Below, piece after piece: positions 52,060 through 59,970 of a DNA stretch of 64,000 bases. Made by a program: the position numbers and the translations under genes. The notes under the pieces are model-generated. The model was not told where the DNA came from. It did no database searches and saw only the letters and a program-made list of their open reading frames with translations. The DNA lies in the NCBI RefSeq assembly GCF_042684665.1, contig NZ_JBHULY010000039.1:1-64000 (forward strand). Direction: 5' to 3'. Source of the stretch: Jejuia rubra. Lineage in GTDB: Bacteria > Bacteroidota > Bacteroidia > Flavobacteriales > Flavobacteriaceae. Within the stretch, counting starts at the first letter, position 1; each line of letters opens with the position of its first letter.

Positions 52060-53247
52060 TTAAATCCCCGCCACAGCTACAGAAGTCGAATTAATGATCT
52101 GTTTCAGTTGCAGTTTTAAATCCTCACCTGTGTCATAAATCATTTGTTCTTCGGTAGGGAAGGGTACAGCGCGACGTTCCAAAAATGGAATAAGGCTTGT
52201 TTCCAAGGCGCGTCGGTCACCACGTGAAGTAGCGTAAATATGCTCAAAAACGAATTCGCTGGTAATTGGGAACGCATCTATCAACTGGTTGTTCTGTAAA
52301 TTGATATACTCCACATTGCCCGTTATTTGTGAGGCTTTGAATTGGGTGAATTCGTAATATTCACATCGGACAGTACGCATTCGATCTACTTTTATGGCAT
52401 TGCCCAAACTGTCTTTTACCACTTTGCCGTCTTCTATCAGTTCCTCTTTTCCATCGGCAATTTGCTTTTCCTTGATAATCTGGCGTTCCTTGATTTGCTC
52501 AGGCGAAATATTAATGCCCCGCAGGTTCACTCTTAAATTAAAATCGTAGTTCACATTTTCCTCCGGCGTACCGTGATATTGCATCCAAAAATTGTTGATG
52601 CCATAACTGCTGAAATTTAACAGGTCGTTTTCCAAACGTACAGGAATAATTTTCCCAGAATCGTTAATCATATCCACTAATACAAAATCGGTACCCCTTT
52701 GGTGCGCTACTTGCATAAGCGCTCTCGTATCTTTGAAATTCGGGTTGATGCTTTCAGTTTTACTTAATTGATCATATGCCGCCCTGATATCCAATTTATT
52801 ATTTGAATTTATAAGGGCTTGGGCATTGTTATACAAACGTTGCGATGCACCATTTTTATAAAATATGAGTTCATCAGAATAATCCTGAAGCTGGAAATTT
52901 ATTGCCCTGCCTTGCACCTGCAACGGTAATAGGGGTTTTAGCTTTTCCTGACGATTATCCAAGCTAACGTATCCATTGAAAATTCTTAGGTAGTTTTCCG
53001 GATTGTTGTCCTTTTTTAAAAGGTTGATGTCGTTCAAATCTCTATCTACGGCTTTATTGTAGGCCTCTTCCAATAGCATAATAATATCTGCTTTTCCTCG
53101 TCGATCTTTATTAATGCTTAGTTTGCCAATGGCATCGTTTATGGCGCGGTCGTAATTGCCATAGCTTATGGTTTTTTCCATTTGTCGTCTAGTACTGCAC
53201 GACAAAATAAAGGCCAATAGTAATGAGGTAAGTAAAATTCTTTTCAT
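52060..53247 (-). CDS. Hypothetical lipoprotein
   Basis: 395 residues with a lipobox (LLLAFILSC-STRRQ, Cys17). The N-terminal half is helical and TPR-like (ISYGNYDRAINDAIGKLSIN, AYDQLSKTESINPNFKDTR). The C-terminal half has beta features and a basic/acidic stretch, KEKQIADGKEELIEDGKVVK. I do not recognise a function, but similar lipoproteins occur widely in Bacteroidota. Single gene. Confidence 0.75.
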   Translation of the reverse strand: MKRILLTSLLLAFILSCSTRRQMEKTISYGNYDRAINDAIGKLSINKDRRGKADIIMLLEEAYNKAVDRDLNDINLLKKDNNPENYLRIFNGYVSLDNRQEKLKPLLPLQVQGRAINFQLQDYSDELIFYKNGASQRLYNNAQALINSNNKLDIRAAYDQLSKTESINPNFKDTRALMQVAHQRGTDFVLVDMINDSGKIIPVRLENDLLNFSSYGINNFWMQYHGTPEENVNYDFNLRVNLRGINISPEQIKERQIIKEKQIADGKEELIEDGKVVKDSLGNAIKVDRMRTVRCEYYEFTQFKASQITGNVEYINLQNNQLIDAFPITSEFVFEHIYATSRGDRRALETSLIPFLERRAVPFPTEEQMIYDTGEDLKLQLKQIINSTSVAVAGI

Positions 53248-53401
53248 GGGTTAAGGTTTATAGGTTTGGGGTTACCTTTCCAAATGTGGTGCCAAAATAA
53301 TAATAAAACCTATGAAATGCTAATAAATCAGATGAAATGCAAGTGTAAGTCTAAATATGTAAGTTTATAACTACTAAATATAGCAGGCTGTAATCTAAAA
53401 C

Positions 53402-53668
53402 CTAATCAGACTTCAAGCTGAAATGGGTATAGAGAAAATAGGCATTTACCAGAATCCCTAAGACGTTTATTGAAATCACAATGAAACTACTTAGTAAAGC
53501 CCCAATTACAATACAGACCAAACAAAGTGCTATTAATATAATGTTCAATATGGGTGGGTTTTCGTTGGCCCAAGGATTGGTGTAGTAGTGCACCACTTTT
53601 TCTATAGCTACAAGAAAAGTAAAAAAGGCTGGTAAAAGATTGATAATGATTGCAGTACTTCCTTCCAT
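53402..53668 (-). CDS. Small hypothetical membrane protein
   Basis: 88 residues with up to three hydrophobic segments (about 5-22, 40-62, 63-80): LLPAFFTFLVAIEKVV, ILIALCLVCIVIGALLSSFI, VLGILVNAYFLYTHF. I do not recognise the family. It stands alone between a lipoprotein gene and fahA. The start is ATG; the coding potential is moderate. Confidence 0.5.
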   Translation of the reverse strand: MEGSTAIIINLLPAFFTFLVAIEKVVHYYTNPWANENPPILNIILIALCLVCIVIGALLSSFIVISINVLGILVNAYFLYTHFSLKSD

Positions 53669-53905
53669 TCAATTTTTTTTGAGAGTGAAACAACACTATT
53701 GTCAAAATTTATGGAAGTGGACTTGGGGTGTCTTTGTGCTTTCTCAATTGAGAAGAATAAAATTATGACTAAATATGCTAATTTTCAAAGCCAGATTTGA
53801 GAATATTCTGAAAGTTATTAACACCTCAGAATATTGAAAATTTCAATGACCTAAAAACTCCGATAAATTTTCAGGCTTGAGTAGGGTTTCCTCCCCCATG
53901 GGAGT

Positions 53906-53921
53906 CCCGATAGTTATCGGG
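53906..53921. repeat. CCCGATAG...CGGG palindromic repeat, copy 2
   Basis: CCCGATAGTTATCGGG, inside a larger CCTCCC(C)CATGGGAGT ... GGAGGGG block just downstream of fahA. The sister copy is at 22659-22674. Confidence 0.7.
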
Positions 53922-53931
53922 AAGGAGGGGC

Positions 53932-55215
53932 TTACTTTTTTCCAAAAACAGGCAACAATTTGGTAGAGACCTCGCCAAAACCAATTCGGGTGCCATCCTT
54001 TTTGCAGTAGCCCCGCATAATTACGGTATCATTGTCGTTGATGAATTTCCGTTCGGAGCCATCGGCCATTTTCAGTGGTTTTTCACCTTTCCAGGTGAGT
54101 TCCAGCATGGAGCCGTAACTGTCCTCCGTCGGCCCCGAAATTGTACCGCTACCCATCATATCACCAGAGTTTACAGGGCAACCGTTTACGGTATGGTGTG
54201 CCAATTGTTGCGCCATATTCCAGTACATATATTTGAAATTGGACTTGCTTACTGTAGTTTCCTTTGAGCCTTGGGGTTGAATGGCTACTTCTAGGTTGAT
54301 ATCAAAACTTTTTGGGCCTTTGGATTGTAAATAGGGTAGTTGTTTTTTCTTTGGTTTTGGCCCATCAACACGATAAGGCTCCAATGCATCCAAAGTGATA
54401 ATCCAAGGTGAAATGGACGAAGCAAAATTTTTAGCCAAGAATGGTCCTAAAGGCACATATTCCCATTTCTGAATATCGCGAGCGCTCCAATCGTTAAGCA
54501 GCACCAATCCAAAAATGTATTCCTCGGCCTCTTCAATGGGAATGGGTTCGCCTAAGTCGTTGGCGTCCGTAGTAATAAACGCCATTTCCAATTCAAAATC
54601 AACTAATTTACTAGGCCCGAAAACGGGCTCTTTTGCATCTCCGGGAAGTGTTTGTCCCTGAGGTCGATGCACCGGTATTCCCGATGGAATAATGGACGAG
54701 CTCCTGCCATGATACCCTACTGGTATATACAACCAGTTGGGCAATAATGCATTTTCTGGGTCGCGGAACATGCTTCCAACATTGGTGGCATGTTCAATAC
54801 TGGAATAAAAATCGGTATAATCGCCAACATCCACGGGTAACTTCATTTCAATTTCATCCAATCGGAACAATACAATTTCCTTATGTTTTTTATTCCCTTT
54901 TAAAATGGGGTTTTCAGCATCAAATATTTCAGCAATACGATTTCTCACCGAGCGCCAGGTCTTTCGACCATCAGCAATAAAATCATTTAACGAATCTTGC
55001 AAAAAGATGTCATCGGTCAATGCTATCCCGTCAAAGTAGCCCAATTGGTGCAGAGCACCCAAATCGATGGCCGTATCCCCAATACGCGTCCCGATGGTGA
55101 TGATGTCATCACGGGTTAAAAACACACCAAAAGGGATATTCTGTATGGGGAAATCGGAATTTTTATCGACGTGCAACCACGACGTTCTATCTGGATTGTT
55201 GGCGGACAAAGGCAT
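53932..55215 (-). CDS. fahA: Fumarylacetoacetase
   Basis: 427 residues. The last step of tyrosine and phenylalanine breakdown: fumarylacetoacetate to fumarate and acetoacetate. Conserved: SFDINLEVAIQ, FDEMKL-type metal residues and the VGDYTDFYSSIEHATNVG, WLYIPVGYHGRSSS, SGIPVHRPQGQ, FELEMAFIT and GDMMGSGTISGPTEDSYG segments. The gene stands alone; hppD and hmgA are not near. Family length about 420, so complete. Confidence 0.93.
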   Translation of the reverse strand: MPLSANNPDRTSWLHVDKNSDFPIQNIPFGVFLTRDDIITIGTRIGDTAIDLGALHQLGYFDGIALTDDIFLQDSLNDFIADGRKTWRSVRNRIAEIFDAENPILKGNKKHKEIVLFRLDEIEMKLPVDVGDYTDFYSSIEHATNVGSMFRDPENALLPNWLYIPVGYHGRSSSIIPSGIPVHRPQGQTLPGDAKEPVFGPSKLVDFELEMAFITTDANDLGEPIPIEEAEEYIFGLVLLNDWSARDIQKWEYVPLGPFLAKNFASSISPWIITLDALEPYRVDGPKPKKKQLPYLQSKGPKSFDINLEVAIQPQGSKETTVSKSNFKYMYWNMAQQLAHHTVNGCPVNSGDMMGSGTISGPTEDSYGSMLELTWKGEKPLKMADGSERKFINDNDTVIMRGYCKKDGTRIGFGEVSTKLLPVFGKK

Positions 55216-55345
55216 AGGGTTTTGTTTTTAGTCTATTCCAAACCTACATAATTTTTTCATTTAAATGATAAAAAAAACGACAAAATCTAAGTTTAAGATT
55301 AGGGTTAATAAATCGTGCATAACTTGGTAAGTAAATCTACCCTTT

Positions 55346-55379
55346 TTGATGTTTTTAACTATTCTATTTGTTACTTTTG
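55346..55379 (+). promoter_or_regulatory. Predicted promoter of glyA
   Basis: TACTTTTG at 55372-55379 matches TAnnTTTG, and TTTTTG ends at 55348, 23 nt upstream. This places transcription start about 25 nt before the chosen ATG. It also argues against the longer frame that begins at 55315. Confidence 0.45.
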
Positions 55380-55407
55380 CCGAATTATTAAACGACACGT
55401 AAAAGTT

Positions 55408-56682
55408 ATGCAACGCGACGAACAAATTTTTGAATTAATTCAGGCCGAAAAAGAGCGCCAATTACATGGTATCGAACTAATCGCATCGGAGAATTTTGTA
55501 AGCCAACAGGTGATGGAGGCGGCAGGTTCCGTTTTAACCAATAAATATGCCGAGGGTTACCCGGGTAAGCGCTATTATGGAGGCTGTGAGGTAGTTGATG
55601 AAATAGAGCAAATTGCTATAGACAGGGCAAAAGCGTTGTTCGGCGCGGCTTACGTTAACGTACAACCACATTCTGGAAGTCAAGCGAATACGGCAGTATT
55701 TGCCGCTTGCTTAAAGCCCGGTGATAAAATCCTAGGTTTCGATTTATCGCACGGTGGGCATTTAACCCACGGGTCGCCAGTAAACTTTTCAGGAAAGTTG
55801 TACAATCCTGCGTTCTACGGAGTTGAGGAAGAAACCGGGGTTTTAAACTACGATAAAATACATGAGATAGCAACGGCAGAGCAACCAAAATTGATCATTT
55901 GCGGTGCATCTGCTTATTCGCGCGATATAGATTTTAAACGTTTTAGGGAAATTGCAGATAGCGTTGGTGCCATTCTGTTGGCCGATATCTCTCACCCAGC
56001 AGGATTAATAGCCAAGGGTATCTTAAATGATCCATTACCGCATTGTCATATTGTAACCACGACCACTCATAAGACTTTAAGAGGACCAAGAGGTGGACTG
56101 ATTATGATGGGTCAGGATTTTGAAAACCCATTCGGAATCACCTTAAAGAGTGGAAAATTAAGAAAGATGTCTTCTTTGTTGGATTCTGCTGTTTTCCCAG
56201 GGAACCAAGGAGGACCTTTAGAGCATATCATTGCGGCTAAAGCCATCGCTTTTGGCGAAGCCTTAACGGATGAATTTTTACAGTACCAATTACAGGTGAA
56301 AAAGAATGCGGCTACTTTGGCCCAGGCATTGGTAGATAAGGATTATAAGATTATTTCTGGTGGTACCGACAACCACTGTATGTTGATCGATCTTCGCAAT
56401 AAAAACGTTTCTGGTAAAGAAGCAGAAGAAGCTTTGGTAAAAGCCGACATCACCGTGAACAAAAACATGGTGCCATTTGATGACAAATCACCATTTGTAA
56501 CTTCAGGAATTCGTTTGGGTGTTGCCGCCGTTACAACGCGTGGCCTAAAAGAGGATGCCATGGCAACGATTGCCGACCTCATTGATGAAGTGGTGAGCAA
56601 CCATGAAGATGAAGCAATTATTGAAGGTGTAAAGAACAAGGTGAATGCCATGATGGCTGATAAGCCGTTGTTTGTGGCATAA
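55408..56682 (+). CDS. glyA: Serine hydroxymethyltransferase
   Basis: 424 residues. PLP enzyme that turns serine and tetrahydrofolate into glycine and methylene-THF. The PLP lysine is in HIVTTTTHKTLRGPRGG. Other marks are ERQLHGIELIASENFVS, KRYYGGCEVVDEIE, NVQPHSGSQANTAVF and GHLTHGSPVNFSG. An in-frame upstream ATG-like start at 55315 is not supported; family members start MQRDEQIFELIQ, so ATG 55408 was chosen. Followed by a terminator. Confidence 0.96.
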   Translation: MQRDEQIFELIQAEKERQLHGIELIASENFVSQQVMEAAGSVLTNKYAEGYPGKRYYGGCEVVDEIEQIAIDRAKALFGAAYVNVQPHSGSQANTAVFAACLKPGDKILGFDLSHGGHLTHGSPVNFSGKLYNPAFYGVEEETGVLNYDKIHEIATAEQPKLIICGASAYSRDIDFKRFREIADSVGAILLADISHPAGLIAKGILNDPLPHCHIVTTTTHKTLRGPRGGLIMMGQDFENPFGITLKSGKLRKMSSLLDSAVFPGNQGGPLEHIIAAKAIAFGEALTDEFLQYQLQVKKNAATLAQALVDKDYKIISGGTDNHCMLIDLRNKNVSGKEAEEALVKADITVNKNMVPFDDKSPFVTSGIRLGVAAVTTRGLKEDAMATIADLIDEVVSNHEDEAIIEGVKNKVNAMMADKPLFVA

Positions 56683-56705
56683 AAAAACAATATATAATAT
56701 AGTTT

Positions 56706-56736
56706 AAGGCCTGAATTCAATATTCGGGCTTTTTCA
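56706..56736 (+). terminator. Terminator of glyA
   Basis: AAGGCCTGAAT, loop TCAAT, ATTCGGGCTTTTT. Confidence 0.75.
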
Positions 56737-56740
56737 TTTT

Positions 56741-56823
56741 GGGCGTTACCCTCGATGCAAGCTTAGGGTGTTATTTGAAACAATCGTCCTCGGGTCAGGC
56801 TATCCGCTATATCTTTTGCTTTC
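56741..56823 (+). repeat. GGGCGTTACCC interspersed element, partial copy 3
   Basis: Starts GGGCGTTACCCTCGATGC and continues to GGGTCAGGCTATCCGCTATA. It shares the first block and the GGTCGGGCTTTCCGC-like block with copies 1 and 2, but the end differs. Confidence 0.6.
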
Positions 56824-56850
56824 TGTCATTCGTGCAAAGGCAGGAATCCA
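56824..56850 (+). repeat. GTCATTC...GGCAGGAATCC repeat
   Basis: TGTCATTCGTGCAAAGGCAG followed by GAATCCA. Similar to the well-known GTCATTCCTGCGAAGGCAGG intergenic repeat of Bacteroidota; it abuts the third GGGCGTTACCC element. Confidence 0.5.
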
Positions 56851-56901
56851 TCGAAAATCCAGTTCTAAATTTTTAAGATTCGTGCCCAACTCCAACCAAG
56901 C

Positions 56902-56929
56902 AAAAGGATGCCGCTTCTATCCTTAACGC
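56902..56929 (+). repeat. Interspersed repeat, GATAGTAGCGGCATCC family, copy 2
   Basis: AAAAGGATGCCGCTTCTATC followed by CTTAACGC; inverted relative of 4573-4600. Confidence 0.55.
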
Positions 56930-57044
56930 GGAAGCAGGCATGTTCAATTTAAATCTGGCAAAACCTGTATCATTTTTTTAGATTTCTTTTAGGCAATCAA
57001 ATTTAAGAAGCCTTATATTTAAAGTCATAATCAACTCAGAAAAC

Positions 57045-57368
57045 ATGTGGGAAGAAAAACTAAAGATTTACGACGCCATTGTGGACAAATGTCCGCGGTT
57101 TGAAAGGAAAGGAAAATCCATGATTTATACCTCTGCGAATGGGCACATGTTTACGTTACTGAATAAAGCAGGGGAGATAGGAGTGCGATTCTCCAAGGAG
57201 GTGCAAGAAAAATACATTTCTGAATTTAATTCTTCGCTCTACAAATCCTATGGAGCCGTAATGAAAGGCTATGTGTTGATACCTGATGCTTTGCTTGAGG
57301 ATTTGGATAAAATGGCCAAATTGTTTAACCAGAGCTATGACTATGTCATGAGCCTAGATCCCAAATAA
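57045..57368 (+). CDS. Small conserved hypothetical protein
   Basis: 107 residues. Contains YTSANGHMFTLLNKAGEIGV and YKSYGAVMKGYVLIPDALL. The pattern recalls short proteins related to the TfoX N-terminal domain, but I cannot assign it firmly. The next gene starts 4 nt after its stop, so the two are cotranscribed. No signal peptide. Confidence 0.65.
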   Translation: MWEEKLKIYDAIVDKCPRFERKGKSMIYTSANGHMFTLLNKAGEIGVRFSKEVQEKYISEFNSSLYKSYGAVMKGYVLIPDALLEDLDKMAKLFNQSYDYVMSLDPK

Positions 57369-57372
57369 CAAA

Positions 57373-57930
57373 ATGATGAAACTAAGATTAGTACTAATTT
57401 CCCTTTTAATCTCCACAAATTTTATGGCACAGGATAACACTAAATTACCTTACGCCGAAATTCCAGACCATGCAGAAAACTATACAGCCGGAACTGTAGC
57501 TTCAAGAATGGTGGACGGTTTGGGGTTTCGTTACTATTGGGCTACGGAAGGCTTACGGCCGGAAGATTTGGCCTATAAACCCAGTGATTCAGGACGAACT
57601 TCAGCAGAAACCATCGATCATATATTTGGACTGTCCAATTTCATATTAAAGTCAATTTTGAAAGATTTTAAACAGAAAAACGGTGAAGACATGCGCTTTG
57701 AAGAAAAGCGAAAACAAACCCTTCTAAATTTTAAAATGGCTTCGGATATTTTAAGTGCTACAGAAGACTTATCAAAATTCGACAACCACAAATATCCTTT
57801 TTGGAACCTAATCAACGGCCCCATCGCTGATGCCCTTTGGCATTGCGGTCAAGTAGTGTTATTGCGCCGGGCCTCCGGAAATCCCTTTAATTCCAAAGCC
57901 AGTGTGTTTTGGGGGAAGCTTAAGGACTGA
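57373..57930 (+). CDS. Secreted DinB-like protein
   Basis: 185 residues with a signal peptide (LISLLISTNFMAQ). The mature domain has DinB-like helices: SRMVDGLGFRYYWATEGL, SAETIDHIFGLSNFI and IADALWHCGQVVLLRRASGNP, with histidines in positions that fit the metal site. Unlike the DinB homologue at 7373 it is exported. It follows a small gene by 4 nt. Function unknown. Confidence 0.7.
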   Translation: MMKLRLVLISLLISTNFMAQDNTKLPYAEIPDHAENYTAGTVASRMVDGLGFRYYWATEGLRPEDLAYKPSDSGRTSAETIDHIFGLSNFILKSILKDFKQKNGEDMRFEEKRKQTLLNFKMASDILSATEDLSKFDNHKYPFWNLINGPIADALWHCGQVVLLRRASGNPFNSKASVFWGKLKD

Positions 57931-57941
57931 ACACGGCAAAA

Positions 57942-58511
57942 TCACCCAATAATCACATAATAAATCCCTAGGATAATCATTATAAACAGCCCAATTGCCA
58001 AAAACCTTATGGAGCGATTAATACTTTTGAATTTACTTGACGCAATCTTAGAGTTAACATAAATCTGTTGTCCTAATTGGTCAAATAATTCATCTTCATC
58101 CTTGCTAATGCTGTAAAATGTTTGGGAAAATTCCTTAATGTTTCCATATTTCTGGATGACATCATCAAAGAAGAAAATATTCTTATCAAATTTGCCTTCG
58201 ATTTTCGGCATAAAACATCTGATACTATAGTAAATAGAGATGACAGTGGAGATAATCCAAAAGCCCGCGATAATATAGAATCCAGTGTTGTCTTTGTCCG
58301 ATTCCAAAATTGTGCCCACACTTTTAAAAACAAAGTTGAGCATGATGCCATAAAACGATAAAATAAGACCCGCTTTAATTTCAGAGGCTCTGATAAGGTT
58401 GAAAATATAGTTAATGCTGCCCCAATAATGATCCACAAGATCATCAAGGTGTTTATTTTTTTCTACTATTGGCACTTGTTTTATGTTATCTTCTTCTTCC
58501 ATGTGACTCAT
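57942..58511 (-). CDS. Membrane protein resembling Pycsar effector PycTM (DUF5706)
   Basis: 189 residues. A charged N-terminal segment is followed by IRASEIKAGLILSFYGIML (about 40-58), which matches the conserved A-x-x-KA-x-L start of DUF5706. Transmembrane helices are at about 45-63, 77-100 and 167-188; a cytosolic loop lies between the last two. In known Pycsar systems, PycTM binds a cyclic pyrimidine nucleotide and damages the inner membrane to stop phage. Here it is the last gene of the signalling operon, 12 nt after the cyclase. Function by homology and context. Confidence 0.75.
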   Translation of the reverse strand: MSHMEEEDNIKQVPIVEKNKHLDDLVDHYWGSINYIFNLIRASEIKAGLILSFYGIMLNFVFKSVGTILESDKDNTGFYIIAGFWIISTVISIYYSIRCFMPKIEGKFDKNIFFFDDVIQKYGNIKEFSQTFYSISKDEDELFDQLGQQIYVNSKIASSKFKSINRSIRFLAIGLFIMIILGIYYVIIG

Positions 58512-58523
58512 TGATTTTGGTGG

Positions 58524-59564
58524 TTATTCTATAACGGCATAAATATTTAATGGATTAGATTTGTTTTTCACGGAAATGTTCCCAAGACTTTCGCAAACAA
58601 AGGATTCCTTAATTTTTTGGTAACAATCTTCGGAAATAACAATTTGATTTTCTCCAGCAGCATCCTGTAGCCTGGCCGCCGTATTTACCGTATCTCCAAT
58701 AACTGTAAAGTCCAGGCGTTTTAAGCTAGAGGACCCAATATTTCCGGACACCATTTCTCCACTTTTGATTCCTATGGAAACCTTAGGTTGAAATTTATTG
58801 TCTTCACCAAAAGCCGATAAGTTATTGATACGATCTCGAACTGCTAGGGCTGCATCTATGGCCCGGTCTAAATGATAATCTCCCCTAAAAACAGCCATGA
58901 CGGCATCGCCTATAAATTTGTCAATATAGCCCTCTTGATCCATTATTTCTTTAACCATCACATCAAAGTAATTATTAATCAATTTTACTACTTTATCTGC
59001 CGTAATGGATTCGCTAATGGCCGTGAATCCGCAAATATCAATAAATAAAACAGTACCCTCAATGGTTTCACTGGCCATAACTGTAGATTCATATTCTTTA
59101 CCGCCCATAAAATTAAGCACGGTTTCATCAACGTACATTCTTAAAATATTATTCTCTTTGATGGCCCTTAAGGTCTCTTTCAATTGATTAGCCTGTTTAA
59201 TGGTTTTTTCAACAGTAATGTTGAGGTCTTCAAAATTTATAGGTTTGGTAATAAAGTCGAAAGCACCGCGGTTCATGGCGGTTCTGATGTTTTCCATGTC
59301 GCCGTAGGCCGAAACGATAACAGACTTAATTAAAGGACGGGATTCACCTAACTTGGTAAGCAGGGTAAGACCATCCATTTCGGGCATGTTAATATCGCTT
59401 AAAACAATATCAACATCAGGTTGGTCCTTTAGTTTATCCAGAGCATCAATGCCGTTTATAGCAAAAAGAAACTCATACTTGTTGCCACGTATTTCTTTTC
59501 GGAATTTCTGTTTAATCAGAATTTCCAAATCCGTTTCATCATCTACAACTAATATTTTTGTCAT
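58524..59564 (-). CDS. Response-regulator receiver fused to class III nucleotidyl cyclase
   Basis: 346 residues. Receiver (1-120) with D8/D9, phospho-acceptor D57 (LSDINMPEMDG) and K107 (TKP). A helical linker (120-160) leads to a CHD cyclase domain (165-346). Metal-binding aspartates are D176 (LFIDICGF) and D220 (FIGD). Substrate-defining residues are K216 (IDKFIGD) and T287 (LDFTVIGD), the adenylate cyclase type IIIb pattern; transition-state residues are N294 and R298 (NTAARLQ). Phosphorylation of the receiver probably controls cyclic nucleotide synthesis. The start overlaps the previous stop (TAATG). Confidence 0.88.
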   Translation of the reverse strand: MTKILVVDDETDLEILIKQKFRKEIRGNKYEFLFAINGIDALDKLKDQPDVDIVLSDINMPEMDGLTLLTKLGESRPLIKSVIVSAYGDMENIRTAMNRGAFDFITKPINFEDLNITVEKTIKQANQLKETLRAIKENNILRMYVDETVLNFMGGKEYESTVMASETIEGTVLFIDICGFTAISESITADKVVKLINNYFDVMVKEIMDQEGYIDKFIGDAVMAVFRGDYHLDRAIDAALAVRDRINNLSAFGEDNKFQPKVSIGIKSGEMVSGNIGSSSLKRLDFTVIGDTVNTAARLQDAAGENQIVISEDCYQKIKESFVCESLGNISVKNKSNPLNIYAVIE

Positions 59565-59938
59565 TAGCTCAATTTTAGAAGTTCGTCTTTTAAGGATTTA
59601 AAATCCAGAGGTTTGGTGAGGAACGCATCGGCTCCCAATATTTTGGCACTTCTTCGATTTTCTTCGTCACCATAAGCTGTTATCATCATCACCACTGGAG
59701 GCGGAGTGTCGTAATGTCTTTTAATATAATCCAAAAGTTCCAGCCCGCTCATACCGGGCATATTAATATCAGACAGTATCAGTACCGCTTCCTGTTCAAT
59801 GTCTTGTAAAGTTTCTATGGCTTCCTCACCGGAAAATGCAAACATAAAATTCAGGTCACCGTTTTTAATTTCTTTTCTAAACCGTTGTTGAAATAAGATT
59901 TGGACATCTTTTTCATCATCTACTACTAAAATTTTCAT
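59564..59938 (-). CDS. Stand-alone CheY-like response regulator
   Basis: 124 residues with only a receiver: KILVVDDEKDVQILFQ, phospho-acceptor D in ILSDINMPGMSG, T in MMITAYGDE and K in FLTKPLDFK. It closely resembles the receiver of the next gene (both start KILVVDDE and have FRKEI). It may be a phosphate sink or relay between the kinases and the cyclase. The stop overlaps the next start. Confidence 0.88.
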   Translation of the reverse strand: MKILVVDDEKDVQILFQQRFRKEIKNGDLNFMFAFSGEEAIETLQDIEQEAVLILSDINMPGMSGLELLDYIKRHYDTPPPVVMMITAYGDEENRRSAKILGADAFLTKPLDFKSLKDELLKLS

Positions 59939-59970
59939 ACGTGGTTAGTTGTTTAGTTAAATTTACACAT

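Larger units (their letters stand above)
56683..57044. other. Gene-free stretch after glyA, with repeats
   Basis: 362 bp. Contains the glyA terminator, a partial GGGCGTTACCC element (56741-56823), the TGTCATTCGTGCAAAGGCAG-type repeat at 56824-56850 and an AAAAGGATGCCGCTTCTATC copy at 56902-56929. No ORF. Confidence 0.7.

Noticed and set aside
55315..55407. 31-codon N-terminal extension of glyA
   Set aside because: Family members start at MQRDEQIF, and a promoter-like box lies inside the extension.
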